64,000 nt of DNA from Mesorhizobium_K sp040049215 (GCF_040049215.1 NZ_JBDZDN010000001.1:1178001-1242000); one strand, 5' to 3'; counted from the first letter of the stretch, positions 38,753 to 46,811 are shown. The notes: generated by a model from the sequence alone, not told the origin. Program-made: numbers and translations.

Positions 38753-39007
38753 TCAGTGGATGCTGACCGGAGTGAGGTCGTTCTCAAACGCTCCTGCGAT
38801 GGCGCGCTCGCGCGCATCGGAAATCAGGATCGGCTGGCCGTTTGCCGCAAACAGGGCCCAGAGCTTTGTGCCGGGCGCGATCTCGGGGAGGCCCGGGAAC
38901 TTTCCGTTCAACTCCTCGCCGCCCATCTCGCGCAGATACGCGACCGTTCCTTCGCCGAGATGGGCGAGGTCGGCCTCGGTGAAGCGGGTTTCGTCGTGTC
39001 TAGTCAT
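38753..39007 (-). CDS. DUF1150 family protein
   Basis: 84 aa: MTRHDETRFTEADLAHLGEGTVAYLRE then ELNGKFPGLPEIAPGTKLWALFAANGQPILISDAR, the DUF1150 pattern. It lies 97 bp downstream of hsp20 on the same strand, a pairing conserved in Rhizobiales, and so may be heat-inducible through the hsp20 promoter. Function unknown. Confidence 0.9.
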   Translation of the reverse strand: MTRHDETRFTEADLAHLGEGTVAYLREMGGEELNGKFPGLPEIAPGTKLWALFAANGQPILISDARERAIAGAFENDLTPVSIH

Positions 39008-39104
39008 GCAAGCCTCCTGATTGCGGAGCGTCCCAACGGACCAATCCGCCTTAGAGCCAAAAGTTCCGATTCGTCGCCGGTGCGGATTCGGAGCAAGACC
39101 TGGA

Positions 39105-39530
39105 TCAGTCTTTCACCGAAATGTTTATTTTCCGTACCAGCCTTTCCGGTTCGGGCCGGTCGAGATCGATCGCCAGCAGACCGTTCCTGAGTTCGGCTGC
39201 GGTCACCCGCATGCCGTCGGCAAGCACGAAACAGCGCTGAAACTGCCGGGCGGCAATGCCGCGGTGTAGATATTCACGTTCCGTCTCGTCGGTCTGGCGG
39301 CCCCGCACCACGAGCTGGTTCTCCTCGGTGGTGACTTCGAGGTCGTCCTCAGCGAAGCCGGCCACGGCGAGCGTGATGCGCAGGCTTTGCCCCGTGCCGT
39401 CGGCGCCGCGAAGTCGCTCGATGTTGTAGGGCGGATAGGAATCGCCGGTTTTCGCCAGACGCTCCAGCGTCTTTTCCATGGCGTCGAACCCAAGCAGATG
39501 CGGGCTCGAAAACGGCGTCATACGGCTCAT
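39105..39530 (-). CDS. Hsp20 family small heat-shock protein
   Basis: 141 aa from ATG 39530, GAGG 10 nt upstream. The alpha-crystallin domain runs from YPPYNIERLRG to the end, with LRITLAVAGFAEDDLEVTTEENQLVVRG and NGLLAIDLDRPEPE (the C-terminal beta-strand motif). N-terminal MSRMTPFSSPHLLGFDAMEK is IbpA-like. It is an ATP-independent holdase. A well-matching RpoH promoter lies 60 bp upstream, and DUF1150 follows. A second, different Hsp20 is at 58564. Confidence 0.95.
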   Translation of the reverse strand: MSRMTPFSSPHLLGFDAMEKTLERLAKTGDSYPPYNIERLRGADGTGQSLRITLAVAGFAEDDLEVTTEENQLVVRGRQTDETEREYLHRGIAARQFQRCFVLADGMRVTAAELRNGLLAIDLDRPEPERLVRKINISVKD

Positions 39531-39560
39531 GTAACAGCGTCCTCTGCGAGCGACATAAAG

Positions 39561-39587
39561 GGGAAAAACCCGAATGGCATTTTTCCC
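39561..39587. repeat. Inverted repeat in the hsp20 leader
   Basis: GGGAAAAA (39561-39568) and TTTTTCCC (39580-39587), 8-bp arms, 11-nt loop. In the hsp20 transcript it falls at the start of the roughly 60-nt leader. It may stabilise the mRNA or act in temperature control; a true ROSE element is not evident because it does not cover the ribosome binding site. Confidence 0.5.
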
Positions 39588-39597
39588 GCTGGTGCTG

Positions 39598-39628
39598 ATA
39601 TGGTCCGCCCCGCCGTCGAGTTCAAGAG
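39598..39628 (-). promoter_or_regulatory. RpoH-type promoter of hsp20
   Basis: On the minus strand CTCTTGAA (39628-39621), 17 bp, CCATAT (39603-39598). This is a complete match to CNCTTGAA-N17-CCANAT as recalled for rhizobial RpoH1. Transcription would start near 39591. Confidence 0.8.
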
Positions 39629-39660
39629 TTGCGGCAAGCCGCATCGCCCAAGGAAATGAA

Positions 39661-40602
39661 ATGCCCGAAAGCAGGAAGATAGTCATAGACACCGACCCCG
39701 GTCAGGACGATGCGGTCGCCATACTTGTGGCGCTTGCGAGCCCGGAACTGGAGGTGCTCGGCATCACCGCGGTCGCCGGCAACGTGCCGCTGACGCTGAC
39801 TGAGAAGAACGCCCGCAAGATCTGCGAACTCGCCGGCCGGCCAGAGGTCAAGGTGTTCGCTGGTGCAACCCATCCGATGGTGCGCAGCCTCGTCACCGCC
39901 GAGAACGTACACGGCAAGACAGGCCTCAACGGACCTGAACTGCCGGAACCCGAGATGGCGCTGCAGGCACAGCACGCCGTCGACTTCATTCTGGAAACGC
40001 TGATGCGCGAAGAGAGTGGTTCGGTCACGCTCTGCGCGCTGGGACCGCTCACCAACATCGCGCTGGCGCTGGAGCGCGAGCCGAAAATTGTGCCGCGCAT
40101 CCGCGAGATCGTGCTGATGGGCGGCGGCTTCTTCGAAGGCGGCAACGTCACGCCCGCTGCCGAGTTCAACATCCATGTCGACCCGCACGCGGCGGATGTC
40201 GTGCTCCGGGCCGGCATCCCGACCGTGATGATACCGCTCGATTGCACGCACAAGGCGCTGACCACGTCGAAACGCGTCGAGGCCTTCCGCAAGCTCGGCA
40301 CTAGACCCGGCGTCGCCACCGCCGAGATGCTCGAATTCTTCGAGCGTTTCGACGAGAACAAATACGGGACCGACGGCGGGCCGCTGCACGACCCCTGCGT
40401 CATCGCCTACCTGCTGAAGCCCGAATTGTTCTCCGGCCGCCACATCAACGTAACGGTCGAGATTGCCTCGGAACTGACGATGGGCATGACGGTCGCCGAC
40501 TGGTGGGGCGTCTGCGACCGGCCGAAAAACGTCACCTATATGCGCGACGTCGACCATGAGGGCCTTTTCGGGCTTCTGGTCGAACGGATCGGGCGGCTGT
40601 AG
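39661..40602 (+). CDS. Nucleoside hydrolase
   Basis: 313 aa from ATG 39661 with AAGGA upstream. The family signature KIVIDTDPGQDDAVAI (calcium-binding Asp residues), LCALGPLTNIALAL, EIVLMGGGFFEGGNVTPAAEFNI and the C-terminal GPLHDPCVIAYLL with the catalytic His-Asp are present. It splits ribonucleosides into base and ribose. The ribokinase at 41913 on the opposite strand could take up the ribose. Base preference is not readable. Confidence 0.95.
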   Translation: MPESRKIVIDTDPGQDDAVAILVALASPELEVLGITAVAGNVPLTLTEKNARKICELAGRPEVKVFAGATHPMVRSLVTAENVHGKTGLNGPELPEPEMALQAQHAVDFILETLMREESGSVTLCALGPLTNIALALEREPKIVPRIREIVLMGGGFFEGGNVTPAAEFNIHVDPHAADVVLRAGIPTVMIPLDCTHKALTTSKRVEAFRKLGTRPGVATAEMLEFFERFDENKYGTDGGPLHDPCVIAYLLKPELFSGRHINVTVEIASELTMGMTVADWWGVCDRPKNVTYMRDVDHEGLFGLLVERIGRL

Positions 40603-40628
40603 CGGCCACATCTAGGAGACGACGCGCC

Positions 40629-41228
40629 CTATCCGCCATTCACCAGATTGAGGATGAGCTGGTGCACGGCGCCGCCTTCGCTGAGTTCGACGCGGTCGAA
40701 GTCGCGGCTTTTCTGACGCTGCGTCTGCGAAATCTGTGCGAGGCGTTCCGTCATCCGCGCCCTGATTTTCTTGCAGTTCGGGTCGCCCGGCACGGACAGG
40801 CCGACGGTGAACGCCTCGATCTCCCTGACCATGGCGACGATCATCTCGCCATGCACGCGCTCGTGCCGGCGCACCCCGTCGATGAAGGTCTGCCAGTTGG
40901 CGGCGATCGGTGCCGGCAGCTTTTCGGACGGCTTCGGCAGATGATAGCTGATGATGAGTTTTGGCCGCGCCGAGACGAGCGTGCAGGCGCCGTCGGTCTG
41001 CGGCCGGTAGTCGCGCGACCATGTCAGCTTGAAGTTGGTAAAGGCGATCGCCCGGCCGATGCCGGCCTTTGGTCCGTGCTCGCCGATCGACGCGTAGAGT
41101 TCGGGCCCGGTTTTTCCGGTGATGGAATAGGGCTCGATCTTCTCGACCGGCTTCCATTCGGCCTGCGCGGCGACAGGGGCCGATGCGAGACAGGCCGCCA
41201 GCAGGCAGGCCGCGATGCGGTACGCCAC
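40629..41228 (-). CDS. DUF922 family secreted Zn-protease-like protein
   Basis: 199 aa with a GTG start at 41228, two bases after the lysE-type stop. A signal peptide (YRIAACLLAACLASAPVAA) precedes a DUF922 domain: YSITGKTGPELYASIGEHGP, ITYKLTWS-like strands and FIDGVRRHERVHGEM, where HERVH is an HExxH zinc motif. Periplasmic or secreted. Proteolytic activity is assumed from the motif only. Confidence 0.85.
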   Translation of the reverse strand: MAYRIAACLLAACLASAPVAAQAEWKPVEKIEPYSITGKTGPELYASIGEHGPKAGIGRAIAFTNFKLTWSRDYRPQTDGACTLVSARPKLIISYHLPKPSEKLPAPIAANWQTFIDGVRRHERVHGEMIVAMVREIEAFTVGLSVPGDPNCKKIRARMTERLAQISQTQRQKSRDFDRVELSEGGAVHQLILNLVNGG

Positions 41229-41230
41229 GC

Positions 41231-41845
41231 CTACTTCGCCCGCGAGAAGGCGAGCCAGACGCCGCCGCCGATAAGGAAGCCGCCGCTGATGCGAGACAGA
41301 AGCCGGACGCGGTTCGCCGAGAGCATGTTGCCGGCGCGGCCGGCGACCAGCGCATAGGCCGAATCCGACATGGCTGCAAAGACGAGCGCCGTCGCGCCCA
41401 TGACCGCGATCTGCAGCGCATAGTTTCCGGCGGGGTCGATGAATTGCGGGAAGAAGGCGCCGAAGAAGATCAGCGTCTTCGGGTTGCTGACGGCGACGAG
41501 GAAGCCCTGCAGGAAGAAGCCGCCGCGCGGGCGGGCGGGCGCCTCGCCGGGCGCAAGCCGGCCGCTGGAGCGCAGCATCTGCCATCCCATCCAGATGAGA
41601 TAGGCCGCACCGAGCAGCCTCAGCAGCTCGAACCAGTGGCCCATCGCCTCGATGATCGTGGTGAGCCCGATGCCGGCGATGGCGATCATCAAAGCGATGC
41701 CCGCCTGCGTGCCGGCGACATTGGCAAGCCCGGCGCGGGCGCCGTGGCGCATGCTGGATGCGATGATCAGCGTGACGGTCGGCCCGGGCACCATGATGAT
41801 GACGATGCAGGCGGCGAGATAGGCGGCATAAAGTTCGAGCGACAT
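41231..41845 (-). CDS. LysE-family translocator (amino acid exporter)
   Basis: 204 aa, six helices. The LysE/RhtB motif MVPGPTVTLIIASSMRHGARAG and GAAYLIWMGWQML, then LVAVSNPKTLIFFGAFFPQF are typical. It exports an amino acid or homoserine lactone-like metabolite. The ornithine or threonine specificity cannot be read. It is coupled to the DUF922 gene downstream. Confidence 0.92.
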   Translation of the reverse strand: MSLELYAAYLAACIVIIMVPGPTVTLIIASSMRHGARAGLANVAGTQAGIALMIAIAGIGLTTIIEAMGHWFELLRLLGAAYLIWMGWQMLRSSGRLAPGEAPARPRGGFFLQGFLVAVSNPKTLIFFGAFFPQFIDPAGNYALQIAVMGATALVFAAMSDSAYALVAGRAGNMLSANRVRLLSRISGGFLIGGGVWLAFSRAK

Positions 41846-41912
41846 TCTTCTCCTCCGACAAGGGAGGTCGCATGATGCATTGCGAAACGCCTCTGTCCAG
41901 AGGCCGCCTGCT

Positions 41913-42815
41913 TCACGCCTTGGCTAAAGCCTCGTCAACCTCCCTGGCGTGCGGGATCGCCGGCTGCGCGCCGGGTTTGAGGCAGGCGAGCGAGCCTGCC
42001 GCGGCTGCGCGGGCCAGCGCCATTTCGAGCGGCAGTCCGGCGGCGAGGCCCGCGCCGAAATAGCCGCAAAACGTGTCGCCGGCGCCGACCGTGTCGACCG
42101 GCGTGATCTTGAGAGCCGGCACGGCGAATTCGCCTTGAGGCGAGGCGGCGACGACTCCCTCGCTGCCGAGGGTGACGATTATGGTGCGGCCGGTGTTCTC
42201 GGCAAAGGCGCGCATGCGCGCTGCCCGGTCTCGCCCCGAAAGCTTCAGCGCCTCCGTGTAGAGGTCGAACTCGGATTCGTTGCTGACAACATAGTCTGCC
42301 ATAGGCAGCAGCTTGGCCGCCTCGGCACGGAAGGGCGCGGTGTTGAGCACGCTCACCGCTTCGGCCTGGGCGGTGGCCGCAAGCGAGGCCTCGACGGTGG
42401 CGAGCGGGATTTCGTGCTGCAGGAGCACGACCTCGCCTTTGGCGAAACGCGCCTTGGCAAGATCGCCGGCGAGCACCGTGTCGTTTGCGCCGGGCACCAC
42501 GACGATGACGTTCTCGCCCTCGCCGTCGACGAAGATGAGCGCGATGCCGGTGGCGGCGGCCGCTTCGCGGACGCCCGACAGTTGCACCTTGCCCTCCTTG
42601 AGACAGGCAAGCGCCTCCGTGGCGAAGCCGTCCTTGCCCACCGCGCCGATCATGCGCACCTCGCTGCCGGCGCGCGCCGCCGCAAGCGCCTGGTTGGCGC
42701 CCTTGCCGCCGGGCGCGGTGCGGAAATTGCTGCTGCGCACTGTCTCGCCGGGCGCAGGCAGCCGGTCGACGGTGGCAATGAGGTCGAGATTGATGGAGCC
42801 GACGACGGTGATCAA
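41913..42815 (-). CDS. rbsK: Ribokinase
   Basis: 300 aa, starting at TTG 42815 with GGGAGG 7 nt upstream. PfkB-family motifs are GSINLDLIATVDRLP, FRTAPGGKGANQALAAAR and VDTVGAGDTFCGYF (anion hole and catalytic Asp). It phosphorylates ribose at O5. The nucleoside hydrolase at 39661 could supply the substrate. The ribosome binding site sits in the 3' arm of a perfect 8-bp hairpin (42822-42845), so translation may be controlled. Other PfkB substrates are possible. Confidence 0.93.
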   Translation of the reverse strand: MITVVGSINLDLIATVDRLPAPGETVRSSNFRTAPGGKGANQALAAARAGSEVRMIGAVGKDGFATEALACLKEGKVQLSGVREAAAATGIALIFVDGEGENVIVVVPGANDTVLAGDLAKARFAKGEVVLLQHEIPLATVEASLAATAQAEAVSVLNTAPFRAEAAKLLPMADYVVSNESEFDLYTEALKLSGRDRAARMRAFAENTGRTIIVTLGSEGVVAASPQGEFAVPALKITPVDTVGAGDTFCGYFGAGLAAGLPLEMALARAAAAGSLACLKPGAQPAIPHAREVDEALAKA

Positions 42816-42821
42816 GAAAAG

Positions 42822-42845
42822 GCCTCCCGGTTTTTTGCGGGAGGC
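42822..42845 (-). promoter_or_regulatory. Hairpin covering the rbsK ribosome binding site
   Basis: In the minus-strand RNA GCCUCCCG pairs with CGGGAGGC (8 bp, 8-nt loop of CAAAAAAC), and the 3' arm contains the GGGAGG used by rbsK. CUUUUCUU follows, so it may also be a weak terminator of the ada-like gene upstream. It can shut off rbsK translation unless opened. Confidence 0.65.
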
Positions 42846-42910
42846 TAGCGTATCGGCGATGGAACCGAAATCAATTTTCGTCGGGCCCGGGTGGTCCCAA
42901 GTGGGGCAGG

Positions 42911-43816
42911 TCAGGCCGACGCTTGCCCGGCCTCCCAGCCCAGGATCGCCCGTTTGCGGGTCAATCCCCAGTGATAGCCGGTGAGCGCACCGGATTTGCC
43001 GAGCGCGCGATGGCACGGCACGACGAAGGATACCGGATTGGCGCCGACCGCCGCACCCACGGCGCGCGACGCCGACGGCGCGCCGATCTCGGCGGCGATC
43101 GAAGAGTAGCTGCGCGCCTTGCCCATCGGGATCTTGAGCAGCGCCTGCCAGACGCGGACCTGGAAGTCCGTGCCGATGAGCACGACGCGCAGCGGCTGGT
43201 CGGGCCGCCAGCGGCCGGGATCGAAGATGCGCGCCGCATAGGGCTGGGTGGCGGCCATGTCCTCGACATAGGTCGCGTTCGGCCAGCGGCCCGACATGTC
43301 GGCGAAGGCTTCGCGCTCGCCGCCCGGATCGTTGAAGGAGAGGCCGGCCAGCCCCCGGTCGGTGACCATGATCAGAGCAACGCCGAAAGGCGAGATGTGA
43401 TAGCCGTAGCGGATGACCAGGCCTTCGCCGCGTGTCTTGTAGTCGCCGGGCGACATCGCCTCATGCGTAACGAAGAGGTCGTGCAGGCGGCCGGGGCCCG
43501 ACATGCCGACCTCGAAGGAGGCTTCGAGCAGCGGCATGCCGCCGTCGAGCAGTCTTCGCGCGTGGTCCAGCGTGACGGCCTGCAGGAAGGCCTTCGGCGA
43601 CAGCCCCGCCCAGCGCGTGAAGAGCTTCTGCAGGGCGGTCGGCGACAGGCCGACGTCGCCCGCGAGTTCTTCCAGCGAAGGCTGGTCGCGATAATCGAGG
43701 CTGATCTTCTCGATGACGCGGCGGACAGCCTCGTAGTCGCTTCCTTCGGGCGTGATGTCGTGCTGGAGGACCGGGGATATCGGCATGCGGGCATTCATAG
43801 GCATAAGGGCGTTCAT
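42911..43816 (-). CDS. ada: Methylated-DNA-protein-cysteine methyltransferase with AraC-type domain (Ada-like)
   Basis: 301 aa from ATG 43816 with AAGGAG 8 nt upstream. The N-terminal AraC-type HTH (LEELAGDVGLSPTALQKLFTRWAGLSP...) is followed by an alkyltransferase domain with the acceptor Cys in FVVPCHRALGKSG. It lacks the N-terminal AdaA Cys4 zinc domain of Escherichia coli Ada, so it is the short Ada type. It removes O6-methylguanine and may activate its own gene. It ends 95 bp before the rbsK start. Confidence 0.93.
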   Translation of the reverse strand: MNALMPMNARMPISPVLQHDITPEGSDYEAVRRVIEKISLDYRDQPSLEELAGDVGLSPTALQKLFTRWAGLSPKAFLQAVTLDHARRLLDGGMPLLEASFEVGMSGPGRLHDLFVTHEAMSPGDYKTRGEGLVIRYGYHISPFGVALIMVTDRGLAGLSFNDPGGEREAFADMSGRWPNATYVEDMAATQPYAARIFDPGRWRPDQPLRVVLIGTDFQVRVWQALLKIPMGKARSYSSIAAEIGAPSASRAVGAAVGANPVSFVVPCHRALGKSGALTGYHWGLTRKRAILGWEAGQASA

Positions 43817-43901
43817 GGCAATGTCTCCTTGAACGCGAATATCGGGCTTCGAGGACGCGTTCTCCACCCGTTTCCTGCAGACTCGAATTTAGTTCCCGCC
43901 G

Positions 43902-44390
43902 TCAGCGGGATTTTGCCGTCGCCAGCGCGCGAGAGAATGCGGCAGCGAAGCTCTCGCGGTCGTCGGGGTTGAGGAAGCCGCCGATCGGCACCGAACGCCC
44001 CTGCCCCTCGACCGCCATGCTGACAATGCCGATCTCGTCATGGCGGGCTATCGCGAATTTCGCCCAGAACGGATTGAAGCGGTGCGCCTCCGAACGGCCG
44101 GAAGGCGCGATCTTCCTGATGTCGAGGCTGGTGCGCGAGACCGAAACTTCCTCGCGCGCACGGGCGGCGCGATAGTTCAACTTGAAGCAGACATAGACCA
44201 GCAGCACGTCGAGCCCGAGGAAACCGAACACCGGCCATGCGCCCTGGCTGAGGAAGATGGCGCCGGTGGCCAGCCAGCCGAACAGCAGCGCGCCCATCAG
44301 CATGGCGAAGCCTTTGCGGCCAAGCGAACGGTGCGGCGTGAGCAGGGCCTGGAAGAAGGGTTCGTCGGCTGCGGCGTTTGTCTCGCTCAT
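43902..44390 (-). CDS. DUF2244 family membrane protein
   Basis: 162 aa. Two close helices (GFAMLMGALLFGWLATGAIFL and AWPVFGFLGLDVLLVYVCF) are followed by a cytoplasmic domain RAREEVSVSRTSLDIRKIAP..., the DUF2244 pattern. The ATG is 8 nt after a perfect TATAAT on the minus strand, so the mRNA may be leaderless. It diverges from nth with 22 bp between starts. Function unknown. Confidence 0.9.
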   Translation of the reverse strand: MSETNAAADEPFFQALLTPHRSLGRKGFAMLMGALLFGWLATGAIFLSQGAWPVFGFLGLDVLLVYVCFKLNYRAARAREEVSVSRTSLDIRKIAPSGRSEAHRFNPFWAKFAIARHDEIGIVSMAVEGQGRSVPIGGFLNPDDRESFAAAFSRALATAKSR

Positions 44391-44426
44391 GGCGCCCGAT
44401 TATAGAAGGGCCATGAAAAACCCCAA
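44378..44426. promoter_or_regulatory. Overlapping divergent promoters of nth and the DUF2244 gene
   Basis: Plus: TTGTCT (44378-44383), 17 bp, TATAGA (44401-44406), start near 44413, the A of the nth ATG. Minus: TTGGGG (44426-44421), 16 bp, TATAAT (44404-44399), start near 44391, one base before the other ATG. The two -10 boxes share four bases. Confidence 0.6.
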
Positions 44427-45192
44427 GCAAAAAGCGGCCCGCGCGTCAAAGTTGCGCGACGGCTCCAACGCCATGCGCCGGCCGCGCCCGGTGCGGCCCT
44501 TCTCGCTCTATACGCCGGCCGAGGTGCATGAGATTTTCCGTCGCTTCTCGGTACAGCGGCCGGAACCGAAGGGCGAACTCGAGCACGTCAACGCCTTCAC
44601 GCTGCTTGTCGCGGTCGTGCTGTCGGCGCAGGCGACCGACGCCGGCGTCAACAAGGCGACGCGCGCCTTGTTCAAGGTGGCCGACACGCCGCGGAAGATG
44701 CTGGCGCTGGGCGAGGTGAAGCTCGGCGAGCATATCCGCACCATCGGCCTGTGGCGGGGCAAGGCGAAGAACGTGATCGCGCTTTCTGAGGTGCTGATTC
44801 GCGATCATGGCGGCGAGGTGCCGGGCGACCGCGAATCCCTGACCAAGCTGCCCGGAGTGGGGCGCAAGACCGCCAACGTCGTCCTGAACATGGCGTTCGG
44901 TCAGCCGACAATGGCTGTGGACACGCATATCTTCCGGATCGGCAACCGGCTGGGCCTGGCGCCGGGCAAGACGCCCGAAGAGGTCGAGCAGGCCCTGATA
45001 CGCGTCATTCCGCCTGAATACAGGCGCCATGCGCATCACTGGCTGATTCTGCACGGCCGCTATGTCTGCAAGGCGCGAAAGCCGGAATGCGGGCACTGCG
45101 TGATCGCCGACATCTGCAAGGCGACGGTCAAGACCAACAGCATTCCGGCGCCGCTGGTCGAGCTCAGGCCGGAGACCCTGCCAGCGCCCTAA
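44413..45192 (+). CDS. nth: Endonuclease III
   Basis: 259 aa from ATG 44413. After a basic tail (1-35), the HhH-GPD fold has LLVAVVLSAQATDAGVNKAT, LPGVGRKTANVVLNMAF (HhH), VDTHIFRIGNRL with the catalytic Asp, and the [4Fe-4S] cluster C-x6-C-x2-C-x5-C in CKARKPECGHCVIADIC. It removes oxidised pyrimidines and nicks AP sites. A start at 44473 is possible. Its end overlaps the convergent DUF2214 gene by 4 nt. Confidence 0.97.
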   Translation: MKNPKQKAARASKLRDGSNAMRRPRPVRPFSLYTPAEVHEIFRRFSVQRPEPKGELEHVNAFTLLVAVVLSAQATDAGVNKATRALFKVADTPRKMLALGEVKLGEHIRTIGLWRGKAKNVIALSEVLIRDHGGEVPGDRESLTKLPGVGRKTANVVLNMAFGQPTMAVDTHIFRIGNRLGLAPGKTPEEVEQALIRVIPPEYRRHAHHWLILHGRYVCKARKPECGHCVIADICKATVKTNSIPAPLVELRPETLPAP

Positions 45193-45632
45193 GCGCCGAT
45201 GCCGCGGGCCATGGCGGCGGCGAAGACCAGCACCAGCGCGAGGAAGGCAACCTCGCCCTTGATCCATGAGCGCACCGCCAGGATCTCGGCTTGCGGCACC
45301 GCGCCCGTTCCGCTCCTGCGCCAGGCGATGATGCGCATGGTCGGACGGATCGAGAGAAGGCCGACGATCACGAAGGCCACCATCTTGCCCCAGAAGGCAT
45401 GGTTGCCGACGTAATATTCCCAGCCCTTCAAGCCGAACACAACGCGGCCGACGCCGACCACGACGACAGCCATGGCGACGCCGCCATAGGCTCCATCGAT
45501 GCGGCCGAGCAGACCGAGGTTTTGGCCGGCGAGCCCAGGGCGGACGAGCACCAGTTCCGCGGCAAGGATGCCGGCGAGCGAGAAAACCAGGAAGTGATGC
45601 AGGATGGCGAGGAGGAGGTCGACGATTTGCAT
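45189..45632 (-). CDS. DUF2214 family membrane protein
   Basis: 147 aa with four helices: LLLAILHHFLVFSLAGILAAELVLV, AYGGVAMAVVVVGVGRVVFG, a third with KMVAFVIVGLLSI, and a C-terminal FLALVLVFAAAMARGIG. HHFLVF and GWEYYVGNHAFWGKM match DUF2214. Its end overlaps nth by 4 nt, so the pair converges. Function unknown. Confidence 0.88.
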   Translation of the reverse strand: MQIVDLLLAILHHFLVFSLAGILAAELVLVRPGLAGQNLGLLGRIDGAYGGVAMAVVVVGVGRVVFGLKGWEYYVGNHAFWGKMVAFVIVGLLSIRPTMRIIAWRRSGTGAVPQAEILAVRSWIKGEVAFLALVLVFAAAMARGIGA

Positions 45633-45829
45633 GCGGGCGTCCTCTGGCTGTTGGCTGCAGGATCGTACATCTAGTTAATAGCTGCGGTGGCCGCGAGCAC
45701 CATGACAACTGCCATCAGTTGCCAGAACAGCCGCCGCAATGCTGTGCCTGCCGTGCAACGCGAAGCGTCGTGGCCCTATCCTTCGAGCCGGTCGTGGCCG
45801 AGTCTGACGCGAACGACAGCGGTGAAAGC

Positions 45830-46348
45830 ATGACCACAGCGCCAATCATCGAGACCGAACGCACGATCCTGCGAGCGCACAGGCTCGACGACTTCGAAGA
45901 CTATGCGGCGATGTGGGCCGATCCCGTCGTTACCCGCTTCATCGGCGGCAAGCCGAGAACGCGCGAAGAAAGCTGGATACGTTTCCTGCGCCATCCCGGC
46001 ATGTGGTCGATGATCGGCTTCGGCTTTTGGGCGGTCGAGGAAAAGGCCACCGGCCGCTTCATCGGCGAGGCGGGATTTCATGATTTGAAGCGCGATATAC
46101 AGCCGTCAATCGAGGGCAGGCCGGAAGCTGGCTGGGTGCTTGTCACTTCCTCGCACCGCAAGGGCCTTGCCACCGAAGTGGTGCGCGGCGTGTTCGGCTG
46201 GGCTGAGGGTCGACCGGGCTTCGACAGGACGGTCTGCATCATCGATCCCGAAAACGAACCGTCGCTCGCCGTTGCGCATAAGCTTGGATACCGGGAGATC
46301 GCCCGAACGGCCTATCACGGGCAGCCGACCATTCTGCTCGAGCGCTGA
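45830..46348 (+). CDS. GNAT-family N-acetyltransferase
   Basis: 172 aa from ATG 45830 (MTTAPIIETERTILRAHRLDDF). The RimJ/RimL-type GNAT pattern is clear: LVTSSHRKGLATEVVRGVFGWA (acetyl-CoA loop R/Q-x-x-G-x-A) and IDPENEPSLAVAHKLGYREIA. It acetylates an unknown protein N-terminus or small amine. It lies between the DUF2214 gene and the arsR-type gene with no shared operon evident. Confidence 0.92.
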   Translation: MTTAPIIETERTILRAHRLDDFEDYAAMWADPVVTRFIGGKPRTREESWIRFLRHPGMWSMIGFGFWAVEEKATGRFIGEAGFHDLKRDIQPSIEGRPEAGWVLVTSSHRKGLATEVVRGVFGWAEGRPGFDRTVCIIDPENEPSLAVAHKLGYREIARTAYHGQPTILLER

Positions 46349-46386
46349 CGCAGCCCGCATAGCCTTCTCATGTCTCGGTGAAATAT

Positions 46387-46442
46387 TCAACCAAACGGTT
46401 GACCTTCCGATTCACCTGTGTATATTCAACCCTATGGTTGAA
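46387..46442 (+). promoter_or_regulatory. Promoter and paired operators of the arsR-type gene
   Basis: Inverted repeats TCAACC-aaac-GGTTGA (46387-46402) and TTCAACC-ctat-GGTTGAA (46425-46442) have centres 39 bp apart. The promoter TTGACC (46399-46404), 16 bp, TATATT (46421-46426) is overlapped by both, and the second repeat covers the ATG at 46434. No Shine-Dalgarno is visible, so the mRNA is probably leaderless. Confidence 0.75.
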
Positions 46443-46811
46443 CTTCATACCCATCAACTCGACACTGTTTTCCACGCACTCGGCGACCCGACGCGCCGGC
46501 AGATGCTCCGCCAGCTGACGGACGGCGAGCGCACGGTAAGTCAGCTCGCCGAGCCGTTCTCCATCTCGCTCGCGGCCGCATCCAAGCACATCAAGGCGCT
46601 GGAGAACGCCGGGCTGATCCGGCGCGAGGTGCGCGGCCGCACCCATTTGTGCCGCCTCGATCCAGGCCCGCTGGCCGACGCGCATGAATGGCTGCGCTTC
46701 TACGAACGCTTCTGGACCGATCGTCTGGACGCCCTCGAACGGCTGCTGCGCGAGGAGGACGCGCGCAAACGATCCGAAACCAATCCCGGCCCGAAAGGAG
46801 ACGACCAATGA
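46434..46811 (+). CDS. ArsR-family transcriptional regulator
   Basis: 125 aa from ATG 46434. The winged helix is DTVFHALGDPTRRQMLRQLTDGERTVSQLAEPF and AAASKHIKALENAGLIRREVRGRTHLCRL. There is no metal-binding CxC motif, so it belongs to the ArsR subgroup found with SRPBCC/AHSA1 proteins. It probably represses its own operon through the twin palindromes over its promoter. It is followed by two SRPBCC genes; the first overlaps its stop (ATGA). Confidence 0.94.
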   Translation: MVELHTHQLDTVFHALGDPTRRQMLRQLTDGERTVSQLAEPFSISLAAASKHIKALENAGLIRREVRGRTHLCRLDPGPLADAHEWLRFYERFWTDRLDALERLLREEDARKRSETNPGPKGDDQ

